64,000 nucleotides of DNA from Lentisphaerota bacterium (lineage in GTDB: Bacteria; Verrucomicrobiota; Lentisphaeria; Victivallales; Victivallaceae): positions 62,001 through 126,000 of the forward strand of contig SUWB01000003.1 of the NCBI GenBank assembly GCA_015061745.1, written 5' to 3'. The notes under the pieces are model-generated. The model did not search any database, was not told the origin of the DNA, and saw only the letters and a program-made list of their open reading frames with translations. The translations under genes and the position numbers were made by a program. Shown here one piece after another: positions 1 to 9,326 of this stretch; position 1 is the stretch's first letter, and the number at the start of each line of letters is the position of its first letter.

Positions 1-2
1 GG

Positions 3-104
3 AAAGTCTATGAATGTATCTATCAGGATGACGGCAGTGCCGACATCATTTTTTCCATTGATTTGAAATTGCGTCACAGATTCAAGGAGTTTATTACAGA
101 ATGA
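3..104 (+). CDS. C-terminal end of an unidentified protein (partial)
   Basis: An open frame enters from the left edge and ends in TGA at 102-104, giving 33 residues that finish in KEFITE. Its stop overlaps the start codon of the next gene (ATGA), and the AAGGAG at 84-89 that serves the next gene lies inside it, which is how coupled operon genes usually look. The fragment is too short to assign a family. The call rests on the overlap and the unbroken frame alone. Confidence 0.55.
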   Translation, partial: KVYECIYQDDGSADIIFSIDLKLRHRFKEFITE

Positions 105-3100
105 AAAGTAAGATCATTGCCGCACTGCTGCTGGCAACTGTCATAATCACAGCGGGTTCCGGGACGCCCCGGCTTTCCCCCTGGGATGCCTGGCGGATGG
201 CGTATACCACTTTTGAAAACGGTGAGGAATTCCGGGACAAAGGAGATTATCTCAAAGCCCGTGATGCTTTCAACAAAGCTCTTGAATATTACCAGATGGT
301 CCGTCAGGCACGTCCCGACTGGAACCAGAAGGTCATTTCTGAACGGATCGCCGACTGCGAAAAAGAAAGCAGCCGGATGAATGCCTTTCTCGGCCCCGCC
401 GCCCGGGAAAAAGAAAAAAAAGCAGCAGAACAACAAGAACCTTCTCTGGGCAAAAATCAGGAAGTCCTGCAGCTGCGAAAAGCTCTGTCTCTTGCTCAGG
501 CTGAACTGGAAGAACTCCGCCGGAAAAACGAAACCCGCAAAAATTATGAAAGTGAGATCAGCAATCTTTTGCGTGACCAGCGTATCCTGAATGAACGCTA
601 TTCACTCCTGGAAAAACGCTACCGGGCACAGGAAGAAAAACTCGCCCTCCCCGATACAAAACTCCGTCAACTTGAAGATCAGCTGGTGGAAATGCGGCTC
701 AAGCTGGATCTGGCACGCAAAGAAAGTGAAGCAGCCAAACAACGTCAGAATACCCAGCATACAGAAGCCCTTTTACTCAAAAAAGAAAAAGCCCAGTTTG
801 AAAATCTCAAACGCACTCTGACCGGTGAGATCGCTTCTCTGCAAGATCAGCTGAAAGCCCGTACCGGTGAACTCGAAAGTGCCGCCCGGAATACAGCGAG
901 TGCCCAAAGCCGCCTGAAAGAGCTTGGCAAACTCCTCTCCGAAAGCCGCCGCAATGCCGATGCACTCAACAAAGAATTAAATTCCCTCCGGGAAAAATAC
1001 CGGGAAAAACTTGCTTCTTCCACCGCTGGCGGTATCGCCAACCGGAAACTGTTGGAAGATAACAAAAAATTACAGGATTCCAACTCACAACTGCGCAAAA
1101 ATAATGAAGAATATGCCGCAAGAGCCATTCGTCTGGAACGGGAGATAGAAAAAATCCGCCAGCAGATTTCCGACGAACTGAAGAAAAATGCAGCTCTCCA
1201 GGCCCGTAATACCGCCCACAACACGGAATTGAAACGTCTGACCAAAGAGCTGGAACGTGAAAAAGCCAACAGCACTATCCTGAACCGGGAACTTGATTCC
1301 GTCCGCCAGCTTTCCGTCAACAGCTCCACCGAACTGAAAAAACTGACCGCTGAAAACAGCGAATTGAAAAAACGGCTGAAATTCCGGGACAGCGAGGACT
1401 TCAAAAATCTTACCGCCGCCCGGGCCGACAGAAAGAATATGAAAGAACAGCTCCTGAAACAGGAACAAAACATTGCTGAACTTCAAGCTCAGCTCAAGAT
1501 CAGCAATGAAAAATATGCCGCTCTTGAAAAATCCTCTCAGGAAACGGCCGTTGAAAACCGCAAACTCCACGCCCAGAGGATCAATTACGAAAATCAACTT
1601 AAAAATCTGACCGGTATTTCCAAAGATTCCCGGGAACTGGCCAAACGTTACAGCGAACTGCAAAAGAATTTTGCCGCTTTGCAGGCAGAAAACCGTCAGA
1701 ACAAACTGGCCGCAGATGCAGCAAAACCCCGGGAAGCAGAACTGGCACGAATCAAACTCCGGCTGGCAGAACTGGACGGCCTCAAACAGCAGCTCCGCAG
1801 AGAACAGAGTTTTAATGAACAACTCAACGCCGTCAAAAACAATCTGGAACGGGAAGTCCGCCGTCTGCGTCCTATGGGAGAAGAAAACAACTCCCTGAAA
1901 GCACGCCTCACCGACTACGATATGCTGAAAAAAGAGGTCGAACGGCTCCGCAAACTCAACTCTGAGCTGGCCGCTGCTCAAAACCTTTCCGTCCAGGTGG
2001 CCGATTTGAAAAATGAAGTTGCCAAACTTGCCCCTCAGGCCGCCGAAGCAGGCAAACTCCGGAAACAAAATCAGGAGCTCATTCAGGCAAAAATCCTCTG
2101 GGAAAATGAAAGTTCCAAGATGAAACTCAAGATCGCCGCTCTGGAACAAAAAGAAGAACTCCTCAAAAGTACCAGAAGTGACCTTGCCAAACGCGATATG
2201 AAACTGCAGACAGCCGATAAAAATATCGCCCGGCTGAATAATGAACTCAGAAAACTCAAAGAAAAAGAAGCCCTCCTTGCCGCTCTGCAGCAAAAAAGCC
2301 GCACTCTGGCTTCCGATCAGGCAGCGACTTTGACCCGGCTCAGAAAAATTGAAGAAGAAAACCGTCTGCTCAAAGCAGAACTTACCGCCGTAAAACTCCA
2401 GGCTGAAACGGAATTGCTGACCGCAAAAACTCAGGCTAAGGCACAGCTTTCCGCAGCCCAAAAACAGGCAGATAAAAAACTTTCAGAAGCTCAGAAACAA
2501 GCCAAAGCACAGCTTTCCGCAGCCCAAAAACAGGCAGATAAAAAACTTTCAGAAGCTCAGAAACAAGCCAAAGTACAGCTTTCAGAAGCTCAGAAACAGG
2601 CTCAGAAACAACATCTGGCTGACAATTCTGCCGTCACTGCACGCAACAGACTTATTCTTGAATTGCGTAAAGAAAATGCTCTCCTCAAAAGTGTCAACGC
2701 CAAAAATAACGACCTTGAACAATCTCTGGCTGAAATGCGCATCGTCAACACCCGTATGCGCAAAGATCTTGAAGAACTCCGTACTGTCAGAGCTGAACTT
2801 CTCCGGGTCAGCCGGGAGTTAAGCAAAAGTGCCGTCGAACTCGACAGTGTCAAAAAACAGAATCAAGCCCTGATCGATTCTTCAAATTCCGTCCGGGGTA
2901 TCGCCGATGAAAACCGTAAAGTCCGGGCTCTCAATGCCGATTTGGCAAACCGCAGTCTCAAGGCAGAATCTGAACTTGCTTCTTTGAAATCAGAACTTGC
3001 CAATTACAACCGGCTCCGGGCCGAACTGGAACGGCTCCGCAAACTCAACACAGAACTGGCTGATGCCAAAAGACTCGAAGGGGAACTTGCTCAGGCAAAA

Positions 3101-4222
3101 TTGACCATCTTGCGCCTTGAACAGATGAAAGATGAACTGGTCAGACAGCGTAAACTCAACGAAGAGTTGACCACCGCCAGAGCCCGGTTGGAAAAAGAAC
3201 TGGCCAACCGGCCTATGCCGGCTTTCGCTCCCGCAGACTTTGCCGCAGGGGATCCCTCCAAACCCATCGGAAAGCCTGAGGACTATATTTCAGCCGGACG
3301 TATTGCCGCCAGAGACGAAAAAGAAGATCTGGCCATCTGGAACTACCGGACCGCATTAAAACTTGATCCGGACAATGCAGAAGCTGCTGAACTCCTGGGG
3401 AAAATGCTTCTTCTCAAAGGGGACTTTAACGCCGCAGCCCCAATGCTGAGCAGAGCACGCAATGCAAAGCCTGAAGCCATTGATCTTGCTCTGGATACGG
3501 CCTACGCCTACATCAATTTGAAACGTTACGGCAACGCCGAAGCTGTCATTGAACCTTTGCTCAAACGCAACAAAGAACATCCCCAGCTGCAAATTGCCGC
3601 CGCAATGATCGCCGCAGGAAACGGTCAGCACGCTAAAGCCGCAGGCTTACTCCGTCTGGCAGCAGCCCGCCGTCCCCTCGATCCCCAGCCAAAACTGGAA
3701 CTTGCCCGGCTTCTTTTCCACAATGATGCCTCTCAGATCTTTGAAGCGGTCAAACTTTACGAAACCGCCCGCCGTCTGGGAGCAGAACCCGATATTGAAC
3801 TGGAACCGAAACTTGCCCCCCTGCTTGACAAACGGCGCAATATGAATAATTTTCTCAATGCCGCCGCCGCTGAAGCTGCCAGAAACAAAGATTGGAACAG
3901 TGTGATCTGGTACAACAAACAGCTCATAGAACTTGACCGGGAACCGGAAAAATACCGTCCCCGTCTGGCTTTTGCTCAATACAAAAAAGGCTCTTCGGGA
4001 GCAGCATTGGAAACCCTCACAATGGGTAATCTTACCCCCCTTGCCTTACTGGTCAAAGCCTATATCCACCATATGCGTAAAGAATCCCGTGAAGCCCGCC
4101 AGGCTGCGGCACAGGCCAAAGTAATGAACGGAAACAAGATCATTGATCTTCCTGCTGAATGGCGGGAGTTCCTTTTGGATTTCCGCAATTCGGGAGGATT
4201 TCTGAATGATTACGCAAAGTAA
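101..4222 (+). CDS. Exported giant coiled-coil protein with C-terminal TPR repeats
   Basis: 1373 residues. Residues 1-22 form a Sec signal peptide (MKSKIIAALLLATVIITAG). Residues about 30-65 look like one TPR-type helical pair. About 120-1060 is almost continuous heptad/hendecad coiled coil rich in K, E, L, Q and A. About 1085-1373 holds TPR-like helical repeats, for example around AIWNYRTALKLDPDNAEAA. No enzymatic motif is visible. AAGGAG lies 11 bases before the ATG. By architecture it should act as a periplasmic or envelope scaffold, but that is inference; no named family was recognised. It appears translationally coupled to the partial gene upstream and is followed after 42 bases by the DUF4838 gene. 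Confidence 0.85.
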   Translation: MKSKIIAALLLATVIITAGSGTPRLSPWDAWRMAYTTFENGEEFRDKGDYLKARDAFNKALEYYQMVRQARPDWNQKVISERIADCEKESSRMNAFLGPAAREKEKKAAEQQEPSLGKNQEVLQLRKALSLAQAELEELRRKNETRKNYESEISNLLRDQRILNERYSLLEKRYRAQEEKLALPDTKLRQLEDQLVEMRLKLDLARKESEAAKQRQNTQHTEALLLKKEKAQFENLKRTLTGEIASLQDQLKARTGELESAARNTASAQSRLKELGKLLSESRRNADALNKELNSLREKYREKLASSTAGGIANRKLLEDNKKLQDSNSQLRKNNEEYAARAIRLEREIEKIRQQISDELKKNAALQARNTAHNTELKRLTKELEREKANSTILNRELDSVRQLSVNSSTELKKLTAENSELKKRLKFRDSEDFKNLTAARADRKNMKEQLLKQEQNIAELQAQLKISNEKYAALEKSSQETAVENRKLHAQRINYENQLKNLTGISKDSRELAKRYSELQKNFAALQAENRQNKLAADAAKPREAELARIKLRLAELDGLKQQLRREQSFNEQLNAVKNNLEREVRRLRPMGEENNSLKARLTDYDMLKKEVERLRKLNSELAAAQNLSVQVADLKNEVAKLAPQAAEAGKLRKQNQELIQAKILWENESSKMKLKIAALEQKEELLKSTRSDLAKRDMKLQTADKNIARLNNELRKLKEKEALLAALQQKSRTLASDQAATLTRLRKIEEENRLLKAELTAVKLQAETELLTAKTQAKAQLSAAQKQADKKLSEAQKQAKAQLSAAQKQADKKLSEAQKQAKVQLSEAQKQAQKQHLADNSAVTARNRLILELRKENALLKSVNAKNNDLEQSLAEMRIVNTRMRKDLEELRTVRAELLRVSRELSKSAVELDSVKKQNQALIDSSNSVRGIADENRKVRALNADLANRSLKAESELASLKSELANYNRLRAELERLRKLNTELADAKRLEGELAQAKLTILRLEQMKDELVRQRKLNEELTTARARLEKELANRPMPAFAPADFAAGDPSKPIGKPEDYISAGRIAARDEKEDLAIWNYRTALKLDPDNAEAAELLGKMLLLKGDFNAAAPMLSRARNAKPEAIDLALDTAYAYINLKRYGNAEAVIEPLLKRNKEHPQLQIAAAMIAAGNGQHAKAAGLLRLAAARRPLDPQPKLELARLLFHNDASQIFEAVKLYETARRLGAEPDIELEPKLAPLLDKRRNMNNFLNAAAAEAARNKDWNSVIWYNKQLIELDREPEKYRPRLAFAQYKKGSSGAALETLTMGNLTPLALLVKAYIHHMRKESREARQAAAQAKVMNGNKIIDLPAEWREFLLDFRNSGGFLNDYAK
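2435..2599 (+). repeat. Tandem 66-bp repeat encoding hendecads
   Basis: Two almost identical 66-bp units (2435-2500 and 2501-2566) are followed by a half unit to 2599. They encode five 11-residue repeats: AKAQLSAAQKQ, ADKKLSEAQKQ, AKAQLSAAQKQ, ADKKLSEAQKQ and AKVQLSEAQKQ. The first two units differ only in synonymous codons of the first two residues (gctaag versus gccaaa), so the duplication is recent or is kept homogeneous. A hendecad period favours a right-handed or straight coiled coil. Confidence 0.9.
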
Positions 4223-4264
4223 TATTTTTTCATATAAACATTAACTCTGAGAAAGGAAAAATCA

Positions 4265-7093
4265 ATGAAAAAAATTTTGATCCCGTTATTTCTCTGTCTG
4301 GCACTGTTTCAGCTGCCGGCAGCAGAAACACTCCTGCGTAAAGTGGGTAATTACACCCTCGACACCAAAACTCACGGCAAACCGTGGAAAAATGTCTATT
4401 CCAAAAGTTTTTACTTCCCGGGAAAAATTTTTGATGCCAACCGGGGAAAAGAGCTTGAATTCCGTGCTGATGCCCGTTGTCTTGCAGGTTCTTCTGCCCT
4501 GCGCAGTGCTCTGCGTATTTCCACCAATCCCGGCAACAAGCTCCGTTTGAGCCGTTCATTTCCTCCCGTTGCACCGGTCAAAGGGAAAAACATTCAGCTC
4601 TCATTTCGATTTTCCGTCCCCGACCTTGACGGGATCATCAATCCCAATATCCAGATCGCCATTTTTCAGAACGGCAATGAACACTGTGTCTGGGAATTGA
4701 AAAATATCCGTCTCGTTCTTGCCAAAGAGGGAGTCAAACAAAAAAGTTCTCTCCCCCCGATGGCTCCCGCAAGTGCCGGTGTGGAAGCAGGACTTGTCCG
4801 CACACCTCTTGAACTGGTCAAAAACGGCAAAGCCCTTTTTTCAGTGGTGATCCCTGATGCAAAAAGTGTTCTTTATGAATATGCTGCCGAAGAACTTAAA
4901 AACCACTTCAAACTGGTTTCCGGTGCCGATGTTCCCGTGGTGCGGGAATCCAAATTCAAAGGCGGCAAAGCCATTTATGTGGGTGAAACCCGTATGGCTC
5001 AGAAATATGGTCTTGCCCCCTCAATGCTCCCCAAAGAACAGATCTCCGGTGTCCGTTTCGGAGACAAGATCCTTCTTACAGGCGGCGATGCCCCCCAAGT
5101 CTACCGTAAAACGCTGCTTTCCCGCGGGTCGATCCCGGTGGGAACATTGTATGCCGCCTATGAATTTATTGAACAGGTATTGGGCGTCCGTTGGTTCTGG
5201 CCGGGAAAACTCGGCACATACGCTCCTGTCAAAAAGAATATTTCCGTCAACCGTTTCAATGTGAGTGCTGTGCCTTCCAACAACACCCGCACCCTCTTTT
5301 ACGAGATCCCCAACGATCCTGATCTGGCTCCCGGAGATATCGGTATCTGGCACCGCCGCTGCCGTTTCGGCGGTTCTGTGGGCAGCCCCATTGCCAATCA
5401 CGCCTTCCGGAACTGGCACAAAAAATTCGGCAACAGACCTGATTTCTTTGCCCAGCAGCCCAACGGCAAGCGGAAAGTCAACGCCGAACAGGGCGTCCAT
5501 TTGTGTTTCCGCAATCCTGAAGTTCTGAAAGAAGCGGTCAAAGAAAAGATCGCTGAACTGAAAGCCAACTATCACAACTCCATTTTTGCCGCCGTTATGA
5601 CAGGAGACAGTGATCTGCTCTTTCACTGCCGCTGCAAACTGTGTATCAATGATGCCAAGACGGAACGGGGCCCTCAGGGGATCTATTCCGATGCTATGTG
5701 GGGATTTGTCAATCAGGTGGCTCGGGAAACCCGCAAGGTCACTCCCGGCTTCATCAAATGCTGTGCCTACGGTGAATATCGTGAGCCTCCTTCATTTCCT
5801 CTGGAACCCAATGTGGCTGTGACCCTCTGTCTGGGCGGCACTCCCCACGGTGCCAAAGCCTACCGTGATCAGGTTGTCAAAGTCCTCAATACCTGGAAAA
5901 ATTCCGGTGCCGATCTCTACCGCTGGGAATACTGGAACTCCAGCCGCTTCAAACTGGGTGTTTTCGGAGCACCCGCCGTCTTTCCCCGACAGATAAAAGA
6001 GCTTTACAATCTTGACCGGGGCATTATCAAAGGCCGGGTCATTGAACTTGCCAACAAGGACTCCTACGGTGTTGACACCCGTAACTGGACGGACTGGATC
6101 TACGACGTGCAGAATCTTTACCTTGCCGCCAAACTTATGTGGAACCCCGACACAGATGTGGAAAAACTCCTGGATGAATATTACGACGGATTTTTCGGTC
6201 CTGCGGGCAAAACAGTGCGGCAGTTCCACGACGAAATGGAACTTGCCTATCTGAAGCACTACGATCACCGCAAAGGGGAATGGAACTACGAACGCTGCTG
6301 GCAGATCGCCTATCCGGCTCCCTTTGTTGACCGGATGATGTCTCTGCTGCGTAAAGCAGTCAGCGAGTGCAAGAACCGGGAACCCTATGCCGGACGGGCG
6401 AAAAAACTGCTCAAAGGCTACCTGCCTTTTGAACGCAACAGCAAGATCTTCCGGAAATCCAAGAAGTCTGAAAACCCTTTGAATCTGACCGTTGTTTCCT
6501 CTGCCAAAGGCGGAAAAGCTGTCACGATCGGCAACTTTGCCGACAGTTACAATACAGCAAAAAGTGCGGCCCAAACCTCTATAAAGATCATTTCTGACGG
6601 AAAAGTTCTTAACTTTGATATCACTTGCACCTATCCGGCTGACCGCAAAGATATCAACTGGGGCAAGGCCAATGTGAGAGACGCCTATTTGTGGGAAAAT
6701 GAAAGTGTGGAACTTTTCTTTTACGGTGGGGGCGATAATGAGTATTTCCAGTTTATTCTGGGGCCTGACAATGCCCTGTCCGACTTCTGTTTCAACGATG
6801 AATCCCGGAGCAAAAGCAATCCTTGGGAAGCGGCTCTTGCCTGGAACTGTCCCGGCGTCAAATACAGTACCCGCCGGACAGCCAACAGCTGGCAGGGCAA
6901 ACTTGCCATTCCTTTGAGTTCATTGAAATTCGCACGGCCTGCCGCTGATAAAAGTATGCGGGTCAATTTCTGCCGCAACCACTACTACCGTTTCAAAGGT
7001 GAACGCAAATACCGCTGGGAACAGAGCTGCTGGCAGCCTACCTACGGTAATTTCAGCAATCTTAAATATTTTGGAAAAATGATCGTTAAGTAA
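4265..7093 (+). CDS. Secreted DUF4838 protein with C-terminal carbohydrate-binding-like domain
   Basis: 942 residues with a signal peptide (MKKILIPLFLCLALFQLPAA). Residues about 180-330 resemble the N-terminal domain found before alpha-glucuronidase and GH20-type barrels (EYAAEELKNHFKLVSGADVP, then LGVRWFWPG). About 345-620 is the DUF4838 barrel-like region with a CRCKLC cysteine cluster. About 740-942 is beta-rich, with DAYLWENESVELFF as in CBM9-like domains. DUF4838 proteins are predicted glycan-active enzymes of uncertain substrate. GAAAGGAAAA precedes the start. It is followed 24 bases later by a prepilin-like gene and then by a BNR protein, which suggests a shared glycan-related locus. 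Confidence 0.85.
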   Translation: MKKILIPLFLCLALFQLPAAETLLRKVGNYTLDTKTHGKPWKNVYSKSFYFPGKIFDANRGKELEFRADARCLAGSSALRSALRISTNPGNKLRLSRSFPPVAPVKGKNIQLSFRFSVPDLDGIINPNIQIAIFQNGNEHCVWELKNIRLVLAKEGVKQKSSLPPMAPASAGVEAGLVRTPLELVKNGKALFSVVIPDAKSVLYEYAAEELKNHFKLVSGADVPVVRESKFKGGKAIYVGETRMAQKYGLAPSMLPKEQISGVRFGDKILLTGGDAPQVYRKTLLSRGSIPVGTLYAAYEFIEQVLGVRWFWPGKLGTYAPVKKNISVNRFNVSAVPSNNTRTLFYEIPNDPDLAPGDIGIWHRRCRFGGSVGSPIANHAFRNWHKKFGNRPDFFAQQPNGKRKVNAEQGVHLCFRNPEVLKEAVKEKIAELKANYHNSIFAAVMTGDSDLLFHCRCKLCINDAKTERGPQGIYSDAMWGFVNQVARETRKVTPGFIKCCAYGEYREPPSFPLEPNVAVTLCLGGTPHGAKAYRDQVVKVLNTWKNSGADLYRWEYWNSSRFKLGVFGAPAVFPRQIKELYNLDRGIIKGRVIELANKDSYGVDTRNWTDWIYDVQNLYLAAKLMWNPDTDVEKLLDEYYDGFFGPAGKTVRQFHDEMELAYLKHYDHRKGEWNYERCWQIAYPAPFVDRMMSLLRKAVSECKNREPYAGRAKKLLKGYLPFERNSKIFRKSKKSENPLNLTVVSSAKGGKAVTIGNFADSYNTAKSAAQTSIKIISDGKVLNFDITCTYPADRKDINWGKANVRDAYLWENESVELFFYGGGDNEYFQFILGPDNALSDFCFNDESRSKSNPWEAALAWNCPGVKYSTRRTANSWQGKLAIPLSSLKFARPAADKSMRVNFCRNHYYRFKGERKYRWEQSCWQPTYGNFSNLKYFGKMIVK

Positions 7094-7117
7094 AAATTTA
7101 TTGCAGAAAGGAGAAAA

Positions 7118-8158
7118 ATGAAAACCAAAGGCAAAAATTTTACACTGATCGAACTGCTGGTAAGCAAAACTTGTCAAATATGTATTAATGTTTTGCGAAA
7201 ATTTGCCTCTTGTCTTAATATTTGTCATTGCAATTCTGCCAAATGCGGGATTGTCGATTTTGCAAATGCAAAAACGGCAATCCACCAAAAGTTTTTGGCA
7301 AGGATGGATGGGGCCCGGGGAAGGAAGGGAGAACCTTTTTTCAAAAAGGGTTCCCTTCCTTCCCCGGCTCCTTTCACCTTGATAGAACTTCTTGTTGTTA
7401 TTGCCATTATCGCAATTCTGGCAGCAATGCTTCTGCCCGCTTTGCAGCAGGCACGAAACCGGGCAAAAGCAACGACCTGTCTCAACAATTTGACCTCTAT
7501 CGGCAAAGCAGTTGCTTTTTATGCTGATGATAATCTGGGCTTTGCCCCTCCTTATCACAACGGCAACAGCAACTCCCTCCTTTTCGGCGGCTACGGCCAG
7601 CGTAATGACTCCTGGCGGGGACTTCTTGCTCCCCATCTCGGCATCCACGAAAAAGCGGTCATCGGCGGCTGGGAACTGGACACAAAAACCAACGTTCTCT
7701 ACACAAGTTCCCTTGCCTGTCCTGCCACCGACGGCAGAGCCCGCATAGACTTTTTGCGTAAAACCTCTCCCACGGCCCACACCGAATACGGTTACGGTGT
7801 AGCCCACTATGCTGACGGTCCTCCGGGAGGTACTGTCCGTCTGCCTTTCAAGATCGCGGCCATTGTCAAACCTTCAAGAAGTGCCCACTTTATGGACGGT
7901 GCCAACTATGAAGTCCATTACGCCAGCGGCAGATATCCCTATGCCGCCCACGGTTCCGCAGCTCCTTTTACCGGGAAAAGCCTCTGGATTCCCAGTAACG
8001 GTGTCTGCAATGTCCTCTTTATGGACGGTCACGTTGAAGGCATTATCGCTACCCGTATTCCCATTCAGAACTACCACAATTTTGTATCGGAATATACAAC
8101 TTTCTGGCACGCCGTCAAAAGATCTAAAAACGGTTTGAAAGTCGATGACAGCTGGTGA
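7118..8158 (+). CDS. Prepilin-like (type II secretion/pseudopilin-type) protein with duplicated N-terminal signature
   Basis: 346 residues. The start follows GAAAGGAG. The prepilin methylation signature occurs twice in frame: FTLIELLV at 7139-7162 (residue 8 onward), then again at 7373 as [20 protein letters not shown]. The 210 bases between them encode about 70 low-complexity residues and contain two strong hairpins. The second copy continues into the membrane helix and the normal body of the family, with a late NVLFMDGH motif near residue 300, so it is the functional-looking one. These proteins are abundant in Lentisphaerota and Planctomycetota; their role is unproven. The downstream ATG or an internal start could bypass the first copy, so the true N-terminus is uncertain. 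Confidence 0.85.
   Translation: MKTKGKNFTLIELLVSKTCQICINVLRKFASCLNICHCNSAKCGIVDFANAKTAIHQKFLARMDGARGRKGEPFFKKGSLPSPAPFTLIELLVVIAIIAILAAMLLPALQQARNRAKATTCLNNLTSIGKAVAFYADDNLGFAPPYHNGNSNSLLFGGYGQRNDSWRGLLAPHLGIHEKAVIGGWELDTKTNVLYTSSLACPATDGRARIDFLRKTSPTAHTEYGYGVAHYADGPPGGTVRLPFKIAAIVKPSRSAHFMDGANYEVHYASGRYPYAAHGSAAPFTGKSLWIPSNGVCNVLFMDGHVEGIIATRIPIQNYHNFVSEYTTFWHAVKRSKNGLKVDDSW
7248..7283. repeat. Inverted repeat inside the prepilin-like gene
   Basis: The outer arms GGATTGTCG and CGGCAATCC pair with one wobble. The inner arms TTTTGCA and TGCAAAA are a perfect palindrome around AA. It lies in the 210-base segment that separates the two copies of the prepilin signature. Confidence 0.8.
7315..7367. 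repeat. Palindromic element ending just before the second FTLIELL
   Basis: A perfect 15-bp outer stem pairs CCGGGGAAGGAAGGG (7315-7329) with CCCTTCCTTCCCCGG (7353-7367). It is continued by an inner stem around ACCTTTTTTCAAAAAGGG. It ends 5 bases before the TTC codon of the second FTLIELL. Its core resembles the intergenic element at 13047-13132. Confidence 0.9.
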
Positions 8159-8164
8159 TGATTT

Positions 8165-9274
8165 ATGAATATTGAAAAATTCCCCATTGCTCTTGATCCG
8201 GAACTCTATCACGCCTGGCCCGATCTGGCACTTGCCCCTGACGGGAAACTGGTCTGTGTTTTCAATGAATGTACCACCCACTGTTTCCGGCCGTACACCA
8301 GAATTATGCTCTGTGATTCAACAGATAATGGCAGAACCTGGTCTGAAAAACGTCCTCTGACTGAAGGAACTGAGGGGCTTGACTATTACTATAACTGTCC
8401 CCGTATCACCACTTTGCCCGACGGCAGAATGGCGGTCAATGTTGACAGGATCCCCAAAAGCGGCGAAAACAATTCCAATCAGGCAGAAAATGTGGTCTGT
8501 TTTTCCTCTGACAACGGTCAAAACTGGAGTGCCCCCCTTTCCCTGCCCCTGAAAGGGATCGTACCTGACAAATACCGTTATCTCAATAACGGACGTCTTG
8601 CCATTGCCGCCCATTATCCTGTTGACGGAAAACTGACGGAATTTATGCACTACTCCGATGACGACGGAAAAACCTGGAGTGAGGCGGTTACTGTGGCACA
8701 GGATCCCCGTTATAACTTCTGTGAAGCGTGTTTGATCCCTGTGGGTGACAATACCGTCGTTGCGTTGCTCCGGGAAAACTCCGGTATGGGGTATGACTGT
8801 TTCAAGGTCATTTCCACTGACAACGGCGAAAGCTGGGGTCCCCCCATACCTTTCCCGCTGCCCGGATGTCACCGCCCCGTCGGAGGAATCTTGAAAGACG
8901 GCAGAGTCTTTATCACATTCCGCCTCTGTCACGGGGGCGGCTGCGGTATGGGTGCCGGGGCTCAAAACTTCTTTGGAGCACTCACTGACCGGGAGTCTCT
9001 GCTGTCCACCACCCGTAACGATGCCGGGACACGTCTGATCCCCATTGATTATGACCGGGCCCTCAGAGCGGACACCGGATATTCCGGCTGGGTGCAGCTG
9101 TCTGATGATTCGCTGTATGTGGTCAACTACATCGTTGACGATGCTATTGACAGAGGACAGATCAGAGGATATAAACTCACTCTTGACGAAATGCTCTTTC
9201 CGGAACGTCCCCCCAAATGCAAGGTTTGCAACTGTCCCAAAACCTGCTGCAAACGCTACGGCAAAACGGAATGA
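8165..9274 (+). CDS. BNR-repeat sialidase-like protein
   Basis: 369 residues without a signal peptide. Four Asp-box repeats are visible: TDNGRTW (about 53-59), SDNGQNW (115-121), DDDGKTW (165-171) and TDNGESW (218-224). These mark the six-bladed propeller of the sialidase/neuraminidase superfamily. An early arginine (FRPYTR) and a late arginine (ALRAD) could belong to the carboxylate-binding triad, but this cannot be proven by eye. Many such cytoplasmic BNR proteins are not true sialidases. The tail is cysteine-rich (CKVCNCPKTCC). The start lies 6 bases after the stop of the prepilin-like gene, so the two are probably co-transcribed. Confidence 0.75.
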   Translation: MNIEKFPIALDPELYHAWPDLALAPDGKLVCVFNECTTHCFRPYTRIMLCDSTDNGRTWSEKRPLTEGTEGLDYYYNCPRITTLPDGRMAVNVDRIPKSGENNSNQAENVVCFSSDNGQNWSAPLSLPLKGIVPDKYRYLNNGRLAIAAHYPVDGKLTEFMHYSDDDGKTWSEAVTVAQDPRYNFCEACLIPVGDNTVVALLRENSGMGYDCFKVISTDNGESWGPPIPFPLPGCHRPVGGILKDGRVFITFRLCHGGGCGMGAGAQNFFGALTDRESLLSTTRNDAGTRLIPIDYDRALRADTGYSGWVQLSDDSLYVVNYIVDDAIDRGQIRGYKLTLDEMLFPERPPKCKVCNCPKTCCKRYGKTE

Positions 9275-9296
9275 TCCAATCGTTTTTTCCTGAGAC

Positions 9297-9326
9297 ACTC
9301 CCTTCCCGGCGGAAGGGAGTTTTTTT
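9297..9326. terminator. Rho-independent terminator after the BNR gene
   Basis: The perfect 10-bp stem ACTCCCTTCC/GGAAGGGAGT has a CGGC loop and is followed by six T on the plus strand. It overlaps the stop codon of the convergent minus-strand DUF4037 gene. Confidence 0.9.

Noticed and set aside
1085-2461. 458-codon minus-strand frame inside the coiled-coil gene
   Set aside because: It is rich in Phe, Gln and Gly because it is the complement of Lys, Glu and Leu codons; the plus-strand frame has a signal peptide and repeats.
7118-7372. Diversity-generating retroelement target
   Set aside because: The variable-looking leader made this worth considering, but there is no reverse transcriptase, template repeat or adenine-specific change in the window.
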